Notes under the pieces: model-generated
Databases searched by the model: none
What the model was told of the DNA's origin: nothing
What the model saw: the letters and a program-made list of their open reading frames with translations, nothing else
Part shown: positions 27,056 to 35,335 of the stretch, piece after piece
Layout: each line of letters opens with the position of its first letter
Position numbering within the stretch: the first letter of the stretch is position 1
Assembly (NCBI GenBank): GCA_014656495.1
Contig: BNCN01000006.1
Span: forward strand, 434,001-498,000
Reading direction: 5' to 3'
Source of the DNA: Comamonas sp. KCTC 72670
GTDB taxonomy: Bacteria; Myxococcota; Myxococcia; Myxococcales; Myxococcaceae
Length of the DNA: 64,000 nucleotides
Position numbers and translations under genes: made by a program

Positions 27056-30000
27056 CTAGAGAGTGACCTTGCGGCACACGAAGCCGGCGGCTTCGGCCAC
27101 GTAGAGGTTCCGTCCGGCGGTGTCCACGGCGAGCCCCGAGGGGCCGTTGAGGGTCGCGGCCTCGGGGGCGCCGTCATCTCCCGTCGAGCTGGCGATGCCG
27201 GTGCCCGCGACCAGGCTCGCCTGCATTGCGTCCAGCCGCACCTTGAGCACGCGGTGGTTCCCGGTGTCGGCGATGTACAGCGTCCCCACCTCGTCGAGCG
27301 CCAGGCTGGTGGGGGCGTCGAGCTCGGTCTGGTCCGCGGCGGCGTTGAGGGTGTGGCCGCTGGCCTTGCCGGTGTTGACCCGCGTCTCGATGTCACCGCT
27401 CTCCAGGTCAATCACCCGGACGCAGTGCGCGCCGGTCTCCGCCACGTAGAGGTCCTTGAGGGTCAGGTAGTCGAGCGCGATGCCCGCGGGCGTATCCAGG
27501 CTCGCGGCTGTTGCCGCGCCGCCGTCGCCGGTGGAGGCCTGGTTCCCATCGCCGGCCACCGTGGCGATCTCGCCGGAGGCCAGGTCAATCACCCGGACCC
27601 GGTGGTTTCCCGAGTCCGAGACGTAGAGCTTCCCCGCATCCGTGTTGATGGCGAGCCCGCTGGGCGTGTGGAGCTGGTGGTTCGCCGCGGGCGCCCCCTC
27701 TCCGTCGTAGCCGGCCACTCCCGTCCCGGCGAGCGTGGTAATGAGGCCGGTGGTGACATCCACCTGCCGGATGCGGTGATTCAGCGTGTCCGCGATGTAG
27801 AGGACGTTGCGCGTGTCATCGAAAGCGACGTCCTGGGGGCCATTGAGGCGGGCATTGGCGGCCTGCCCGGCGGAGTCTCCGCTGAAGCCCGCGGTCCCGG
27901 CGCCGGCGAAGGCGTTGATGTCGCCCCCCGGGACAATCGTGCGGAGCCGATGGTTGTCCGTGTCGCTGACGTACAGCGAGCCATCCTTCATGAGGGCCAG
28001 CCGGCAGGGGCCGTTCAGCTCAGCCGCATCCGCGGGCCCGGCGTCGCCCTGGTCGCCCGACGTGGTGGGCGTCCCGGCGACGTGGTCGATGTCACCTGTG
28101 GAGAGGTCGATGGCGCGCACCACGTGATTGCTGCTGTCGGCGACGTAGAGCGAGTCGGTGGACTCGTCATGGACGACGCAGGTGGGGGTGTCGAACACCG
28201 CGTTGTTCGCGGGGCCGCCGTCCCCGCCATGACCGGAGATCCCAGGGGTGCCCGCAAGCGTCCGGATGACATCCACCTCCTCATCCACCTTGATGGTCTT
28301 GCTCGGCTTCTTGGGGTCGGGCACGCGCCGGCTGCGGGTCTCCGTGGTCACCGTGCGGATGCAGTGGTTGCCCGTGTCGGCGATGTAGACGACGTTGTCC
28401 GGACCGACGGTCAGGTGGGTGGGGTGATTGAGCTGGGCCCGCGTGGCGGTGCCGTCCGTGCCGAGCCCGGTGGTGACGTCTCCCGCGTGCCCCGCGGTGC
28501 CTGGCGTTCCGGCGAAGTTCCGGATGGTGTCTCCCTCGACAATCCGGACGCAGTGGTTGTCGCGGTCGGTGATGTAGATGCTGCGCGCGGTGTCGACGAA
28601 GACGCTGCTCGGCCCCCGAAGCCTGGCCTGGCGCGCGGGGCCGTTGTCGCCATCCGCCCCGGCGGTGCCGGGGGTCCCCGCCACCGTCGAGATGAGCCCG
28701 GTGCGTAGGTCCACCATCCGGATGCAGTGGTTGCCCGTGTCGGCGATATAGAGGCACCGACGCTCGTGAGCGAAGAACACGTCCTGGGGCGCCTGGAGCT
28801 GGGCGCTGCTCGCGTTGCCGCCATCTCCCGTGTGGCCCGCCGTCCCCGTGCCTACGACGGTGGACACCAGCCCGGTGCGCAGCTCCAGCTTGCGGATGCG
28901 GTGGTTCAGGGTGTCCGCGACGTAGACGGCGCCGCCTATTTCGTCCATGGCGACGCCCTGACAGCCGTTCAGCTCCGCGGTGAGCCGCGCGCCTGTCGCG
29001 TCCCCGGCGTCACCCGCGGTGCCGTCTCCGGCGAAGGTCGCCATCCTCCCGGAGGCATTCACCCTGCGGATGCGATGGGCACCCGCGTCCGCGATGAACA
29101 AATCACCCCGGACGCCCAAGGCCATCCCCGCGGGTCGGGCCAACTGGCCCGCGGTGGCTGGGATGTCCTCGCCCGCGTGGCCCGCTGTCCCATCCCCCGC
29201 GAAGGTGCGGATGCGGGAGGAGAACGTCTTCGTCGCGTAATGGATGGAGAGCGCGCACGGGCTGTTCGCGGTGGGGCCGTTGCCGCAGGTGCGTGGGTGG
29301 CGGTGGCAGCCAATCTGCGGGGCGCCGCTCGCCGCGGGCAACGCGACGCGCGCGGCGGCCACCGCCAACTGGGCGGACACGTCCGCGGCGCCTCCCGCCG
29401 CACGGGCGACCAGGGCTGCCACCACCGCCACGCGTGGGAGCATCTGCGCCAGCTCGTTCTCGGTCAGGGCCGAGGGTGCCACCGAGTACACGCCAATGGG
29501 AATGGCGGGCGCGAGCGCCACAGCCGCCGCGATGCTGGCCTTGAGGTCGTCGCGAATGGCGAGCTGCTGTGCCACGTGCAAGGCTGCGGCGGGAGGCGGG
29601 GCGCTGCGGCCCCGCTCCACTCCGATGAATGCCCACGCGGCCTCGCAGGCGGCGAGCGCCAGCGCTTGGCGCAGCGCCGGCACTGCCGGAGGGGCGTTGG
29701 CGTCCCACTGGGTGGCGGCGTCGACCACCCGCTGGAGCAGCTCCGTCGGCAGTGACTCCTCCACCAGGGCGCGTGTCAGCCGCGTGCGCGCGAAGGCCGC
29801 GGCCTGCTGCATCGGGTCGCGTGAGCGGGTGCTCACATGGACCCGGGCGCCCGTGGAAGGGTCTTCGAGGGCTCGCCGTCGCTCCTCGACCCGGAGGGTC
29901 AGCTCCTGGGCCACCCGGGCGCACGCGCGCAGCGTCGCCTGCGTGAGGAGGCGCGCGAGGCCTTGCAGGTTCGCATCCGCGGCCACCGCCGCGTGCACCT

Positions 30001-31273
30001 GGGCGCCTTGCAGCGAGGTATCCAGCAGGGCGGCGACGGCCCGGGGCCCGGCGGCGGCCGTGACGTCGAGGCCCACGGGACCTCCCGGCGTCAGAGGGGG
30101 GTTGGGGGGCGCGACGGTGGCGGGGGTCACCAGCGCCGCCGCGACGTGGGGCACCCGTGCCTCGCAGGCGGCCTGGTAGGCGGCGGCCACCGCGAGCTCC
30201 TCGCCCTTGGGGGGCGTCGCGCTGCCATGCCAGACCTCGAGCTCGGCGGCGGCCGTGGCCACCATCGCGATGGCGGCTTCATCGATTTCGGCGGGAGTGG
30301 CGGCGGGGGCGAGCCCGGGCAGGGCCACGTCCGCGGGGAAGGTGAGACCGACGTTGCCGCGGGGCCCCGCGAACTTGGCGGCCGTCTCCGAGCCGCCGGT
30401 GTCCATCCGGAAGTCGTCATGCCAGCCCCGTCCTTCGTAGGCCGCGACGCCCCGGTCCGTCGGGTGTGAGAAGGAGTTGCCCCAGCCATAGGAGTAGACC
30501 AGGAGCACGCGAGCGCCCGGGAGGGGGCGTGGGATGCTGTTGACGTCCTCGATTTCGGCGCCATGGTGGCTGGCCACCAGGCCCACGCAGGTGGTGTCGC
30601 AGCCATGCGTGAAGGTGCCGGGCTGGTACTCTGCGTCTCCAGTCAGCAGGATGAACTGGTTGGCTGCGTGCCACTTCAGGCGGAGCGCCAGGGCGTGGTT
30701 GTTGATGTTGTTGCCGCTGACCTTGATGACCTGCACGTTCTGGTGGGCGGCGTGGGGGATGGTCGGGGGCAGGAGGGCGTTGGGGTCCTCGTCGGGCCAG
30801 ATGTGAAGCTCTGCGTTGTTCTCGAGGTAGGTCTCCAGCGACTTCGAGGTCTCGCTGCGCTTGCTCAAGAGCCCCGTGGTCTTCCCGCGCGGAGGCCGGC
30901 TTCGCTGCTCCGGGGCGAGCACCACCAGGCTGGCCGTGGGCGGCGTCCCCGAGAGCTTCGCCTGGTGCTGGACATAGATGGTGTCGAGCGAGGCATTATG
31001 GTCCTCGTCCCAGTGGGACAGGATGACCTTCGTGGACAGGCCCACGCAGAAAGCCGGAGCCGGGTCGGGATAGGTGAATAGATTCACCAGCGCTCCGGCA
31101 CCCAGGTCGTAATAGGCCAGGAGGCGGCCCTCCATGTCGAAGAGGGCCGTGCAGTTGCCCTGACCGATGTCGGCCACGACCGCGAAGCGGGGGTGCTGTG
31201 TGGCGTTCCCCTGGGGAAACCACTGCTGCACCAGCTGGTTCAGCGAATGCTGGTCCTTGATGTGACGGGCCAC
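27056..31273 (-). CDS. ComEC-type metallo-beta-lactamase fold fused to 12-repeat NHL propeller(s), 1405 aa
   Basis: GTG 31273 begins VARHIKDQHSLNQLVQQWFP. Residues 1-300 are a metallo-beta-lactamase domain of the ComEC/Rec2 subtype. Metal ligands appear in SHWDEDH (His87, Asp89, Asp91, His92), LLTGDAEY (Asp213) and ASHHGAE (His236, His237), so it looks catalytically competent, with no signal peptide or membrane span. An Ala-rich helical region (about 300-670) follows. Residues 686-1405 hold twelve NHL-like repeats, each with an LYIADTGNHRIRxV core and an AGTGxAGxxGDGGxA loop; twelve blades suit two six-bladed propellers. Hydrolase fused to propellers is unusual. The Zn-binding gene 20 bp upstream on the same strand is probably its partner. 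The substrate could be nucleic acid or a phosphodiester, as for ComEC-like relatives, but this is inference. Confidence 0.78.
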   Translation of the reverse strand: MARHIKDQHSLNQLVQQWFPQGNATQHPRFAVVADIGQGNCTALFDMEGRLLAYYDLGAGALVNLFTYPDPAPAFCVGLSTKVILSHWDEDHNASLDTIYVQHQAKLSGTPPTASLVVLAPEQRSRPPRGKTTGLLSKRSETSKSLETYLENNAELHIWPDEDPNALLPPTIPHAAHQNVQVIKVSGNNINNHALALRLKWHAANQFILLTGDAEYQPGTFTHGCDTTCVGLVASHHGAEIEDVNSIPRPLPGARVLLVYSYGWGNSFSHPTDRGVAAYEGRGWHDDFRMDTGGSETAAKFAGPRGNVGLTFPADVALPGLAPAATPAEIDEAAIAMVATAAAELEVWHGSATPPKGEELAVAAAYQAACEARVPHVAAALVTPATVAPPNPPLTPGGPVGLDVTAAAGPRAVAALLDTSLQGAQVHAAVAADANLQGLARLLTQATLRACARVAQELTLRVEERRRALEDPSTGARVHVSTRSRDPMQQAAAFARTRLTRALVEESLPTELLQRVVDAATQWDANAPPAVPALRQALALAACEAAWAFIGVERGRSAPPPAAALHVAQQLAIRDDLKASIAAAVALAPAIPIGVYSVAPSALTENELAQMLPRVAVVAALVARAAGGAADVSAQLAVAAARVALPAASGAPQIGCHRHPRTCGNGPTANSPCALSIHYATKTFSSRIRTFAGDGTAGHAGEDIPATAGQLARPAGMALGVRGDLFIADAGAHRIRRVNASGRMATFAGDGTAGDAGDATGARLTAELNGCQGVAMDEIGGAVYVADTLNHRIRKLELRTGLVSTVVGTGTAGHTGDGGNASSAQLQAPQDVFFAHERRCLYIADTGNHCIRMVDLRTGLISTVAGTPGTAGADGDNGPARQARLRGPSSVFVDTARSIYITDRDNHCVRIVEGDTIRNFAGTPGTAGHAGDVTTGLGTDGTATRAQLNHPTHLTVGPDNVVYIADTGNHCIRTVTTETRSRRVPDPKKPSKTIKVDEEVDVIRTLAGTPGISGHGGDGGPANNAVFDTPTCVVHDESTDSLYVADSSNHVVRAIDLSTGDIDHVAGTPTTSGDQGDAGPADAAELNGPCRLALMKDGSLYVSDTDNHRLRTIVPGGDINAFAGAGTAGFSGDSAGQAANARLNGPQDVAFDDTRNVLYIADTLNHRIRQVDVTTGLITTLAGTGVAGYDGEGAPAANHQLHTPSGLAINTDAGKLYVSDSGNHRVRVIDLASGEIATVAGDGNQASTGDGGAATAASLDTPAGIALDYLTLKDLYVAETGAHCVRVIDLESGDIETRVNTGKASGHTLNAAADQTELDAPTSLALDEVGTLYIADTGNHRVLKVRLDAMQASLVAGTGIASSTGDDGAPEAATLNGPSGLAVDTAGRNLYVAEAAGFVCRKVTL

Positions 31274-31293
31274 GAGGATGCCTTTTCTGGGCG

Positions 31294-32079
31294 TCAGAAC
31301 CGCCGGTGTGAGAGCCGCTCGAGCTTCTGCCCCACGAGTGACTCGCCGATGACGGCATCCACGGAGAGGATGACGTGTTTGTCCGTGTACCGGCCCGAGA
31401 CGTCCACCAGCCCGAGCTCGCTCTGGGCCTGGGGGGGCAGGAAGATGCGGACGGGGATGCCGCTGACGTAGCTCTCCCCGCCATGCAGGCCCACGCCCAG
31501 TTGGAGCCAGAGCCCCTCCTCCAGCTCCACCTTGAGTTCGTCCAGGTGGGCGAGCAGCGTTTCATACACCGGCGTATCCAGGACCATGTCGAGCTTGCAG
31601 CGCCCCGCCCAGGTGGGCCACTGCGAATACTCGGGGAGGTCGCTCAGGTCCTCGGCAAGCGCGTCGAACCAGGCGGCGTGCAGGGCCTCGAGGATGAGGT
31701 GGTGGGCGACGAGCGTGGCGCCTCGCCACTGGCGCTCGACGTCGACGATCTTGGCGTAGAAGGGCACGCCCGATGGGCCCGGCCGCAGCGTGTCGTAGCT
31801 CATCGTTTCCTCTTCCTCGAAGAGGAGGACGCGGCGCCGCCGCTTGGCGATGACGCGGAAGCGCTGCAGGGGCAGCACGGGGTCGTCGTTGCGGCTGTCG
31901 CTCCAGGCACGGGGCCGCTTGAGGTTCCGAGGCTCATCCTCCATCTCCACGAGCTCCGGCCCGCACCCGTTCGCACAGCGGAGGCCGTCGTTGCAGCGAC
32001 TGCAGATGATGGTCCCGCAGTCCTCGCAGGGGTCCATGGAGTCCGAATGGAACTCCTCGTCGAAGCACACCACATACAC
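31294..32079 (-). CDS. Zinc-binding protein of unknown function, 261 aa, partner of MBL-NHL gene
   Basis: GTG 32079 follows an excellent GGAAGGAGG site 7 bases upstream. Residues 1-40 contain a Cys-rich zinc-binding module (Cys5, CEDC at 18-21, CSRC at 26-29, Cys35, Cys39) resembling small B-box/RING-like fingers. A basic patch follows (RVIAKRRRRVLLFEEEE). Residues about 95-260 are an alpha/beta region with EALHAAWFDALAEDL, YETLLAHLDELKVELEEG and GIPVRIFLPPQAQSELGLVDVSGRY, with no catalytic motif I recognise. The gene is 20 bp upstream of the MBL-NHL gene on the same strand, so the two form an operon; a complex or effector-immunity type relationship is possible but not shown. The protein appears cytoplasmic. 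Confidence 0.65.
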   Translation of the reverse strand: MYVVCFDEEFHSDSMDPCEDCGTIICSRCNDGLRCANGCGPELVEMEDEPRNLKRPRAWSDSRNDDPVLPLQRFRVIAKRRRRVLLFEEEETMSYDTLRPGPSGVPFYAKIVDVERQWRGATLVAHHLILEALHAAWFDALAEDLSDLPEYSQWPTWAGRCKLDMVLDTPVYETLLAHLDELKVELEEGLWLQLGVGLHGGESYVSGIPVRIFLPPQAQSELGLVDVSGRYTDKHVILSVDAVIGESLVGQKLERLSHRRF

Positions 32080-32153
32080 GGGGATGCCTCCTTCCCGGAT
32101 GGTCCCGTGAGCTTGCTCGAAGCGAAGGCGGACTGCTAGCGTGCCCGGTGTCC

Positions 32154-32510
32154 ATGCTGACCATCCGTGTCGAGCAGATGGCCGCGCTCCAGCGGGCCTC
32201 GGAGCGCACGTTCATCGACAGGCTGAGCGCTCACGTGGTCCTTCGCTGGGGCGTGATGGCGGGAGGCGCCGCGCGTGAATCCTGGATTTCCGAAGCGGTG
32301 CGCAGGGCGCGTGGCTACCGTCTCAAGAGCGAGAAGGACATCACCGAGTTCGTGGACCTGACCTTCGAGTTCGGGCGCGAGTTCGACCTGGAGGCGCGCC
32401 ACGCCACGGGGGCCGCGATACTGCGGGGCCGGCAGCTGGCCGCCGCGCGGATGCGGCAGCTGCGTGACTGGGCCGCGGCGGTGCGGGGGTCTGCGGGCAA
32501 GGAGGCCTGA
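32154..32510 (+). CDS. Small helical protein resembling VgrG/T6SS-effector accessory proteins, 118 aa
   Basis: ATG 32154 begins MLTIRVEQMAALQRASERTF, continuing with an alpha-helical protein rich in Arg and Ala, without signal or cysteine. From memory, short proteins with a MLTIRxEQ start, a central ARGYRLKSEKDITEFVDLTFEFGREFD-type segment and this length often sit beside VgrG and LysM/PG-binding genes in T6SS effector modules. I could not check this by search. The next gene overlaps its stop (TGATG) and encodes a peptidoglycan-binding protein, which fits that context. GTG 32148 is an alternative start. It diverges from the Zn-binding/MBL-NHL operon. Confidence 0.6.
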   Translation: MLTIRVEQMAALQRASERTFIDRLSAHVVLRWGVMAGGAARESWISEAVRRARGYRLKSEKDITEFVDLTFEFGREFDLEARHATGAAILRGRQLAAARMRQLRDWAAAVRGSAGKEA

Positions 32511-33079
32511 TGCCGGAGACGAAGCAGTCGGGCGACCCGTCGGGGACGGGGATGGGCGGCTCCGAGGCGGGGCGGACGGTGCAGCCCTGCGCCACGCCGC
32601 GCCGGGCGCGGGTGCGCATTATCATTAGAGATACGTCCTTCGAGGTCCATGCGGGCCTGCGTTACCGGCTCGAGGTGGCAGGCGAAACCCTGCGCGGGAC
32701 GCTGGGCTCCGATGGGCTGCTGGACGTGCTGGTCCCCGAGTCCGCCGCGTCGGCGCGGCTCCTGCTCTGGGCGCCCCGCCAGGGAACCCGGGCGCGGGAG
32801 TGGGCGTTGGAGCTAGGGACCCTCCAGCCCACGGACGCGTTGCAGGGGGCTCGGGACCGGCTGGAGAACTTGGGTTTTCTTGAGGAGAACACTGCGGGCC
32901 AGGAAGAGGGGGCGCTCGCGGCATACCAGGCGGCGATGGGGCTGCCCGTGTCCACGCAGCTGGATGAGAGGACGCAGGCGCACCTGGATGAGACGTATCA
33001 CGACGGCAGACATCAGCCGTCGGCGTTGCCCTGGCGCCCCGGGGTGTACCGGGAGGTGGGGCCCGATGAGGACCTCTGA
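32510..33079 (+). CDS. Peptidoglycan-binding-domain protein, 189 aa
   Basis: ATG 32510 overlaps the upstream stop (TGATG), with GGAGG as ribosome site. Residues 38-100 form a beta-rich domain (RVRIIIRDTSFEVHAGLRYR, then LEVAGETLRGTLGSDGLLDV) similar to domains found on VgrG-linked adaptor proteins. Residues about 108-165 read DALQGARDRLENLGFLEEN, then EEGALAAYQAAMGLPVSTQL and DERTQAHLDETY, a PG_binding_1-like three-helix fold that binds cell-wall peptidoglycan. No signal peptide is present, so if it acts on the wall it would need export by a contractile or other system. The T6SS cluster begins about 1 kb to the right. Function is inferred from context. Confidence 0.68.
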   Translation: MPETKQSGDPSGTGMGGSEAGRTVQPCATPRRARVRIIIRDTSFEVHAGLRYRLEVAGETLRGTLGSDGLLDVLVPESAASARLLLWAPRQGTRAREWALELGTLQPTDALQGARDRLENLGFLEENTAGQEEGALAAYQAAMGLPVSTQLDERTQAHLDETYHDGRHQPSALPWRPGVYREVGPDEDL

Positions 33080-33097
33080 CGCGCGCCGCGCGCGGGG

Positions 33098-33649
33098 CTA
33101 CAGCGCCAGCCGCCAGGACAGCCCGGCCAGGGTGGTGTAGCCCACCGCCGCGCGCTCCACGCGCCCCTCCGCGGAGAGGAAGAACACGGTGGGGAAGGTG
33201 TCGACGCGGAAGGCGGATTGGATGGCGTCGTCCCCAAGGAGCACCGGGTAGTCCACCGCGTGCTCCCGGGCGAAGCGGCGCACGGCCTCCTCGTCGTCAT
33301 AGGCCACCGCGACGGACACCACGTGGGCGGAGTCCCCCGCGAGCTTTCGCAGCTGGGAGAGGTTGGAGGACTCCGCGCCGCAGACGCCGCACCAGGGCGC
33401 CCAGAAGGCCAGCACCACCGGCTTGCCGCGGAGCGCGTCCAGCCGCACGGTGTCACCTGACAACGTCTGGAGGGTGAACTCGGGCGCGGGCGTTCCCGCG
33501 CCGGGAAGGCGCCGGGCCTGCCACGCCGCCACGGCCGTAAAGAGGAGGGCGAACAATGCCAGGTCCACGCCCCACCGCACCCACCACTTCTCGCGGGCTC
33601 GCCCCCAGGTGGCCTTCAACCGGGTGAGCGCGCTGGTACCGACCTGCAT
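33098..33649 (-). CDS. Membrane-anchored thioredoxin-fold protein (TlpA/ResA-like)
   Basis: A 183-residue protein with one N-terminal membrane span (about residues 27-47, VDLALFALLFTAVAAW) and a periplasmic thioredoxin domain. The active site WAPWCGVC has the CxxC disulphide near residue 88. Upstream LQTLSGDTVRLDALRGKPVVL and the later FRVDTFPTVFFLSAEG, with its cis-Pro loop, match the TlpA/ResA/AhpC-TSA group. It probably reduces or transfers disulphides in the periplasm, for example in cytochrome maturation. It follows the hibernation-factor gene by 63 bp on the same strand. Confidence 0.85.
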   Translation of the reverse strand: MQVGTSALTRLKATWGRAREKWWVRWGVDLALFALLFTAVAAWQARRLPGAGTPAPEFTLQTLSGDTVRLDALRGKPVVLAFWAPWCGVCGAESSNLSQLRKLAGDSAHVVSVAVAYDDEEAVRRFAREHAVDYPVLLGDDAIQSAFRVDTFPTVFFLSAEGRVERAAVGYTTLAGLSWRLAL

Positions 33650-33677
33650 GTGCTGCCTCCTGCCTGGGACAGGCGAC

Positions 33678-33698
33678 GGCCGTCCGAAGAGGACGGCC
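33678..33698 (-). terminator. Hairpin between hpf and the thioredoxin gene
   Basis: GGCCGTCC and GGACGGCC pair perfectly around a 5-base loop, just after the minus-strand hpf stop (33713). Lacking a U-tract, it may be a partial terminator or an mRNA stability element. Confidence 0.35.
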
Positions 33699-33712
33699 GG
33701 GCCCGCGTCACA

Positions 33713-34078
33713 TCATGTCAGGGCGGTGGCCTCATCGGGCTGCCACGCCGCGTCACGCAGCCGGGTGTTGTCCTGGCGCTGCGCGCGGCCCACCGCCCGG
33801 GTGACGGCGTTGCTGGCGCGCTCCAGCGTCCGGTCGATGGCGGCCAGCAGGTTCGCATCCGCCGACTCGATGGCCAGTTCCCGCCCGTGCTCCAGGCGCA
33901 GCGCCACGCGGCACACCTGGTCCACGCCGCCCTTGGGGCCGTTGGCGTCCTCCAAGCGCACCACGACGTCCTTCACCCTGTCCGACAGCCGGTCCAGGGC
34001 GAAGCGCACGCGGCGCTCGGTGTAGGTTCGAAGGGTCTCCGTGAGGGGGATGTTCCGGGCTCGGATTTCGACGCGCAT
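33713..34078 (-). CDS. hpf: Short ribosome hibernation-promoting factor (HPF/RaiA family)
   Basis: A 121-residue protein beginning MRVEIRARNIPLTETLRTYT at ATG 34078, with AAGGAG upstream. The beta-alpha-beta-beta-beta-alpha layout is that of the S30AE/HPF family: RRVRFALDRLSDRVKDVVVRL, then VCRVALRLEHGRELAIES, then NLLAAIDRTLERASNAVTRA. It is the short form: the C-terminal dimerisation domain of long HPF is absent. Such proteins bind the 30S decoding centre in stationary phase and silence ribosomes. The last 20 residues (RQDNTRLRDAAWQPDEATAL) are an unstructured tail. Immediately upstream lies the terminator of the T6SS operon, so it has its own promoter. Confidence 0.86.
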   Translation of the reverse strand: MRVEIRARNIPLTETLRTYTERRVRFALDRLSDRVKDVVVRLEDANGPKGGVDQVCRVALRLEHGRELAIESADANLLAAIDRTLERASNAVTRAVGRAQRQDNTRLRDAAWQPDEATALT

Positions 34079-34153
34079 CCACGACGCTCCTTCTGGGGCC
34101 CACCATGGGCCCTCCCCACTATCTCTGTCGTCGTGACGCATTTGCCGCAAATA

Positions 34154-34200
34154 GGAAAAGCCCCCGTGGGCGCTTCGGAAAACCGAAGAGTCACGGGGGC
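34154..34200 (-). terminator. Strong intrinsic terminator of the T6SS operon
   Basis: On the minus strand, GCCCCCGTGA and CCACGGGGGC form the outer stem. Inside, CTTCGG/CCGAAG closes around TTTT, and a TTTTCC tail follows. It lies 30-76 bases after the stop of the last T6SS-cluster gene (34230). Confidence 0.8.
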
Positions 34201-34229
34201 CAGGACGCGCCAGCATGGCGCGGAGGCGC

Positions 34230-35327
34230 TTACGGGCCGCTGGGCGCCGCGGTGGCGGCACCTGGCTTCTTGCCCGCCGCCGGCTTGGCCGGAGCCGCGG
34301 GCGTGCCAGCCGGGGCGGGGGCGGGGGCCTTGCTGGCCGTCGCCGCCTCCGAGGGCTGCGGGGGGGCCTTCTTCGGCGGGAGGGCCCAGATGGGGGCCTC
34401 CGGCACCGCGGCGGCGCCAATGCGCACCTGCTGCTCCACCATGCGCGACCACAGCGACGCCTTGTTGCCCACCAGCGCGTTGTTCGCCAACTCCAGCGCC
34501 CGCGTGTCCTGGGCGCGGCGGTAGAGGCGAGGCGCCACGTCCGGCTGCGCCGGGTCGGAGTCGCTCACCTGCACCTGCTCCTGCACGCTGATGCCGTCCT
34601 CGGCGAAGGTGAGCGTGGACGTCAGCTCGAACTTGCGGCGCAGGCCGTTGGGCAACTGGAAGGTCATCTCCCGGGACAGGGGGAACCAGGCGGCGCCCAG
34701 GCACGCGCGGTTCGCGTTGGAGACGGACTCGCTGAAGAAGCGGTTGGTGCGCAGCGGCATGATGCGCGCGTGCCGCCGGCAGACCTCTTCGTCCCCGGTG
34801 GTGCACGCGTCGCCTTCCGCGACGAGGATTTGCGTGCCCTTCACCTTCTCCAGGCGCAGCTTGGTGTTCTTCGCCATGGCGCGCAGCGAGCCCAGGGCCT
34901 CCACCCGGAAGCCCTGCTCGCTGGTCTCCACCAGCGCCACCGGGCCCAGGGCCTCGCCGTTGGTGAAGCGGCGCGTCTGGACCCACACGAGCCGCTGGCC
35001 AGCCTGGAGCGTCTCCAGGACGAGGTCCTCCTCGGAGAGCTTCTCCGCGGGCGGCAGCGGCTGCGAGTCCGGCCCCGCCTCCACGCACTCGTCCGCGGCC
35101 GGGTCCTGCCACCACACCGGGGCGCCAGCGCAGTCCACGGAGGGCCGCGGGTTGGCGCTGGTGTCCTTGTCGTAGCCGTGCAGCAGCAGCGAGAACCAGA
35201 TGTCCGGCGTGGGGAAGGAGCGCGCGTTGGGCCCCGCCTCGGCGAAGCACATCGCCGGCTTTTGCACGGTGGCGCAGCCGGACAGCAGGGACAGCGCGAC
35301 GGCGGAGACCTGAAGCGTTCGTTTCAT
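34230..35327 (-). CDS. Lipoprotein of unknown function at the end of the T6SS operon, 365 aa
   Basis: ATG 35327 begins MKRTLQVSAVALSLLSGCAT, a clear lipoprotein signal (lipobox LSGC). The mature protein has paired cysteines (CFAE, CAGAPVWW, DECVEAG, DACTTGDEEVC) likely to form disulphides. A beta-rich body follows (RLVWVQTRRFTNGEALGPVA, KFELTSTLTFAEDGISVQEQ), with a helical stretch ARALELANNALVGNKASLWS-like near the end. The last ~50 residues are low-complexity Ala/Pro/Lys, reminiscent of envelope tethering tails. The start is 8 bp after the clpV stop and the terminator at 34154 follows, so it is the last gene of the T6SS operon. Possible roles are an envelope accessory or a protector against the cell's own weapon. 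No family is recognised. Confidence 0.7.
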   Translation of the reverse strand: MKRTLQVSAVALSLLSGCATVQKPAMCFAEAGPNARSFPTPDIWFSLLLHGYDKDTSANPRPSVDCAGAPVWWQDPAADECVEAGPDSQPLPPAEKLSEEDLVLETLQAGQRLVWVQTRRFTNGEALGPVALVETSEQGFRVEALGSLRAMAKNTKLRLEKVKGTQILVAEGDACTTGDEEVCRRHARIMPLRTNRFFSESVSNANRACLGAAWFPLSREMTFQLPNGLRRKFELTSTLTFAEDGISVQEQVQVSDSDPAQPDVAPRLYRRAQDTRALELANNALVGNKASLWSRMVEQQVRIGAAAVPEAPIWALPPKKAPPQPSEAATASKAPAPAPAGTPAAPAKPAAGKKPGAATAAPSGP

Positions 35328-35335
35328 GGGTTTTC

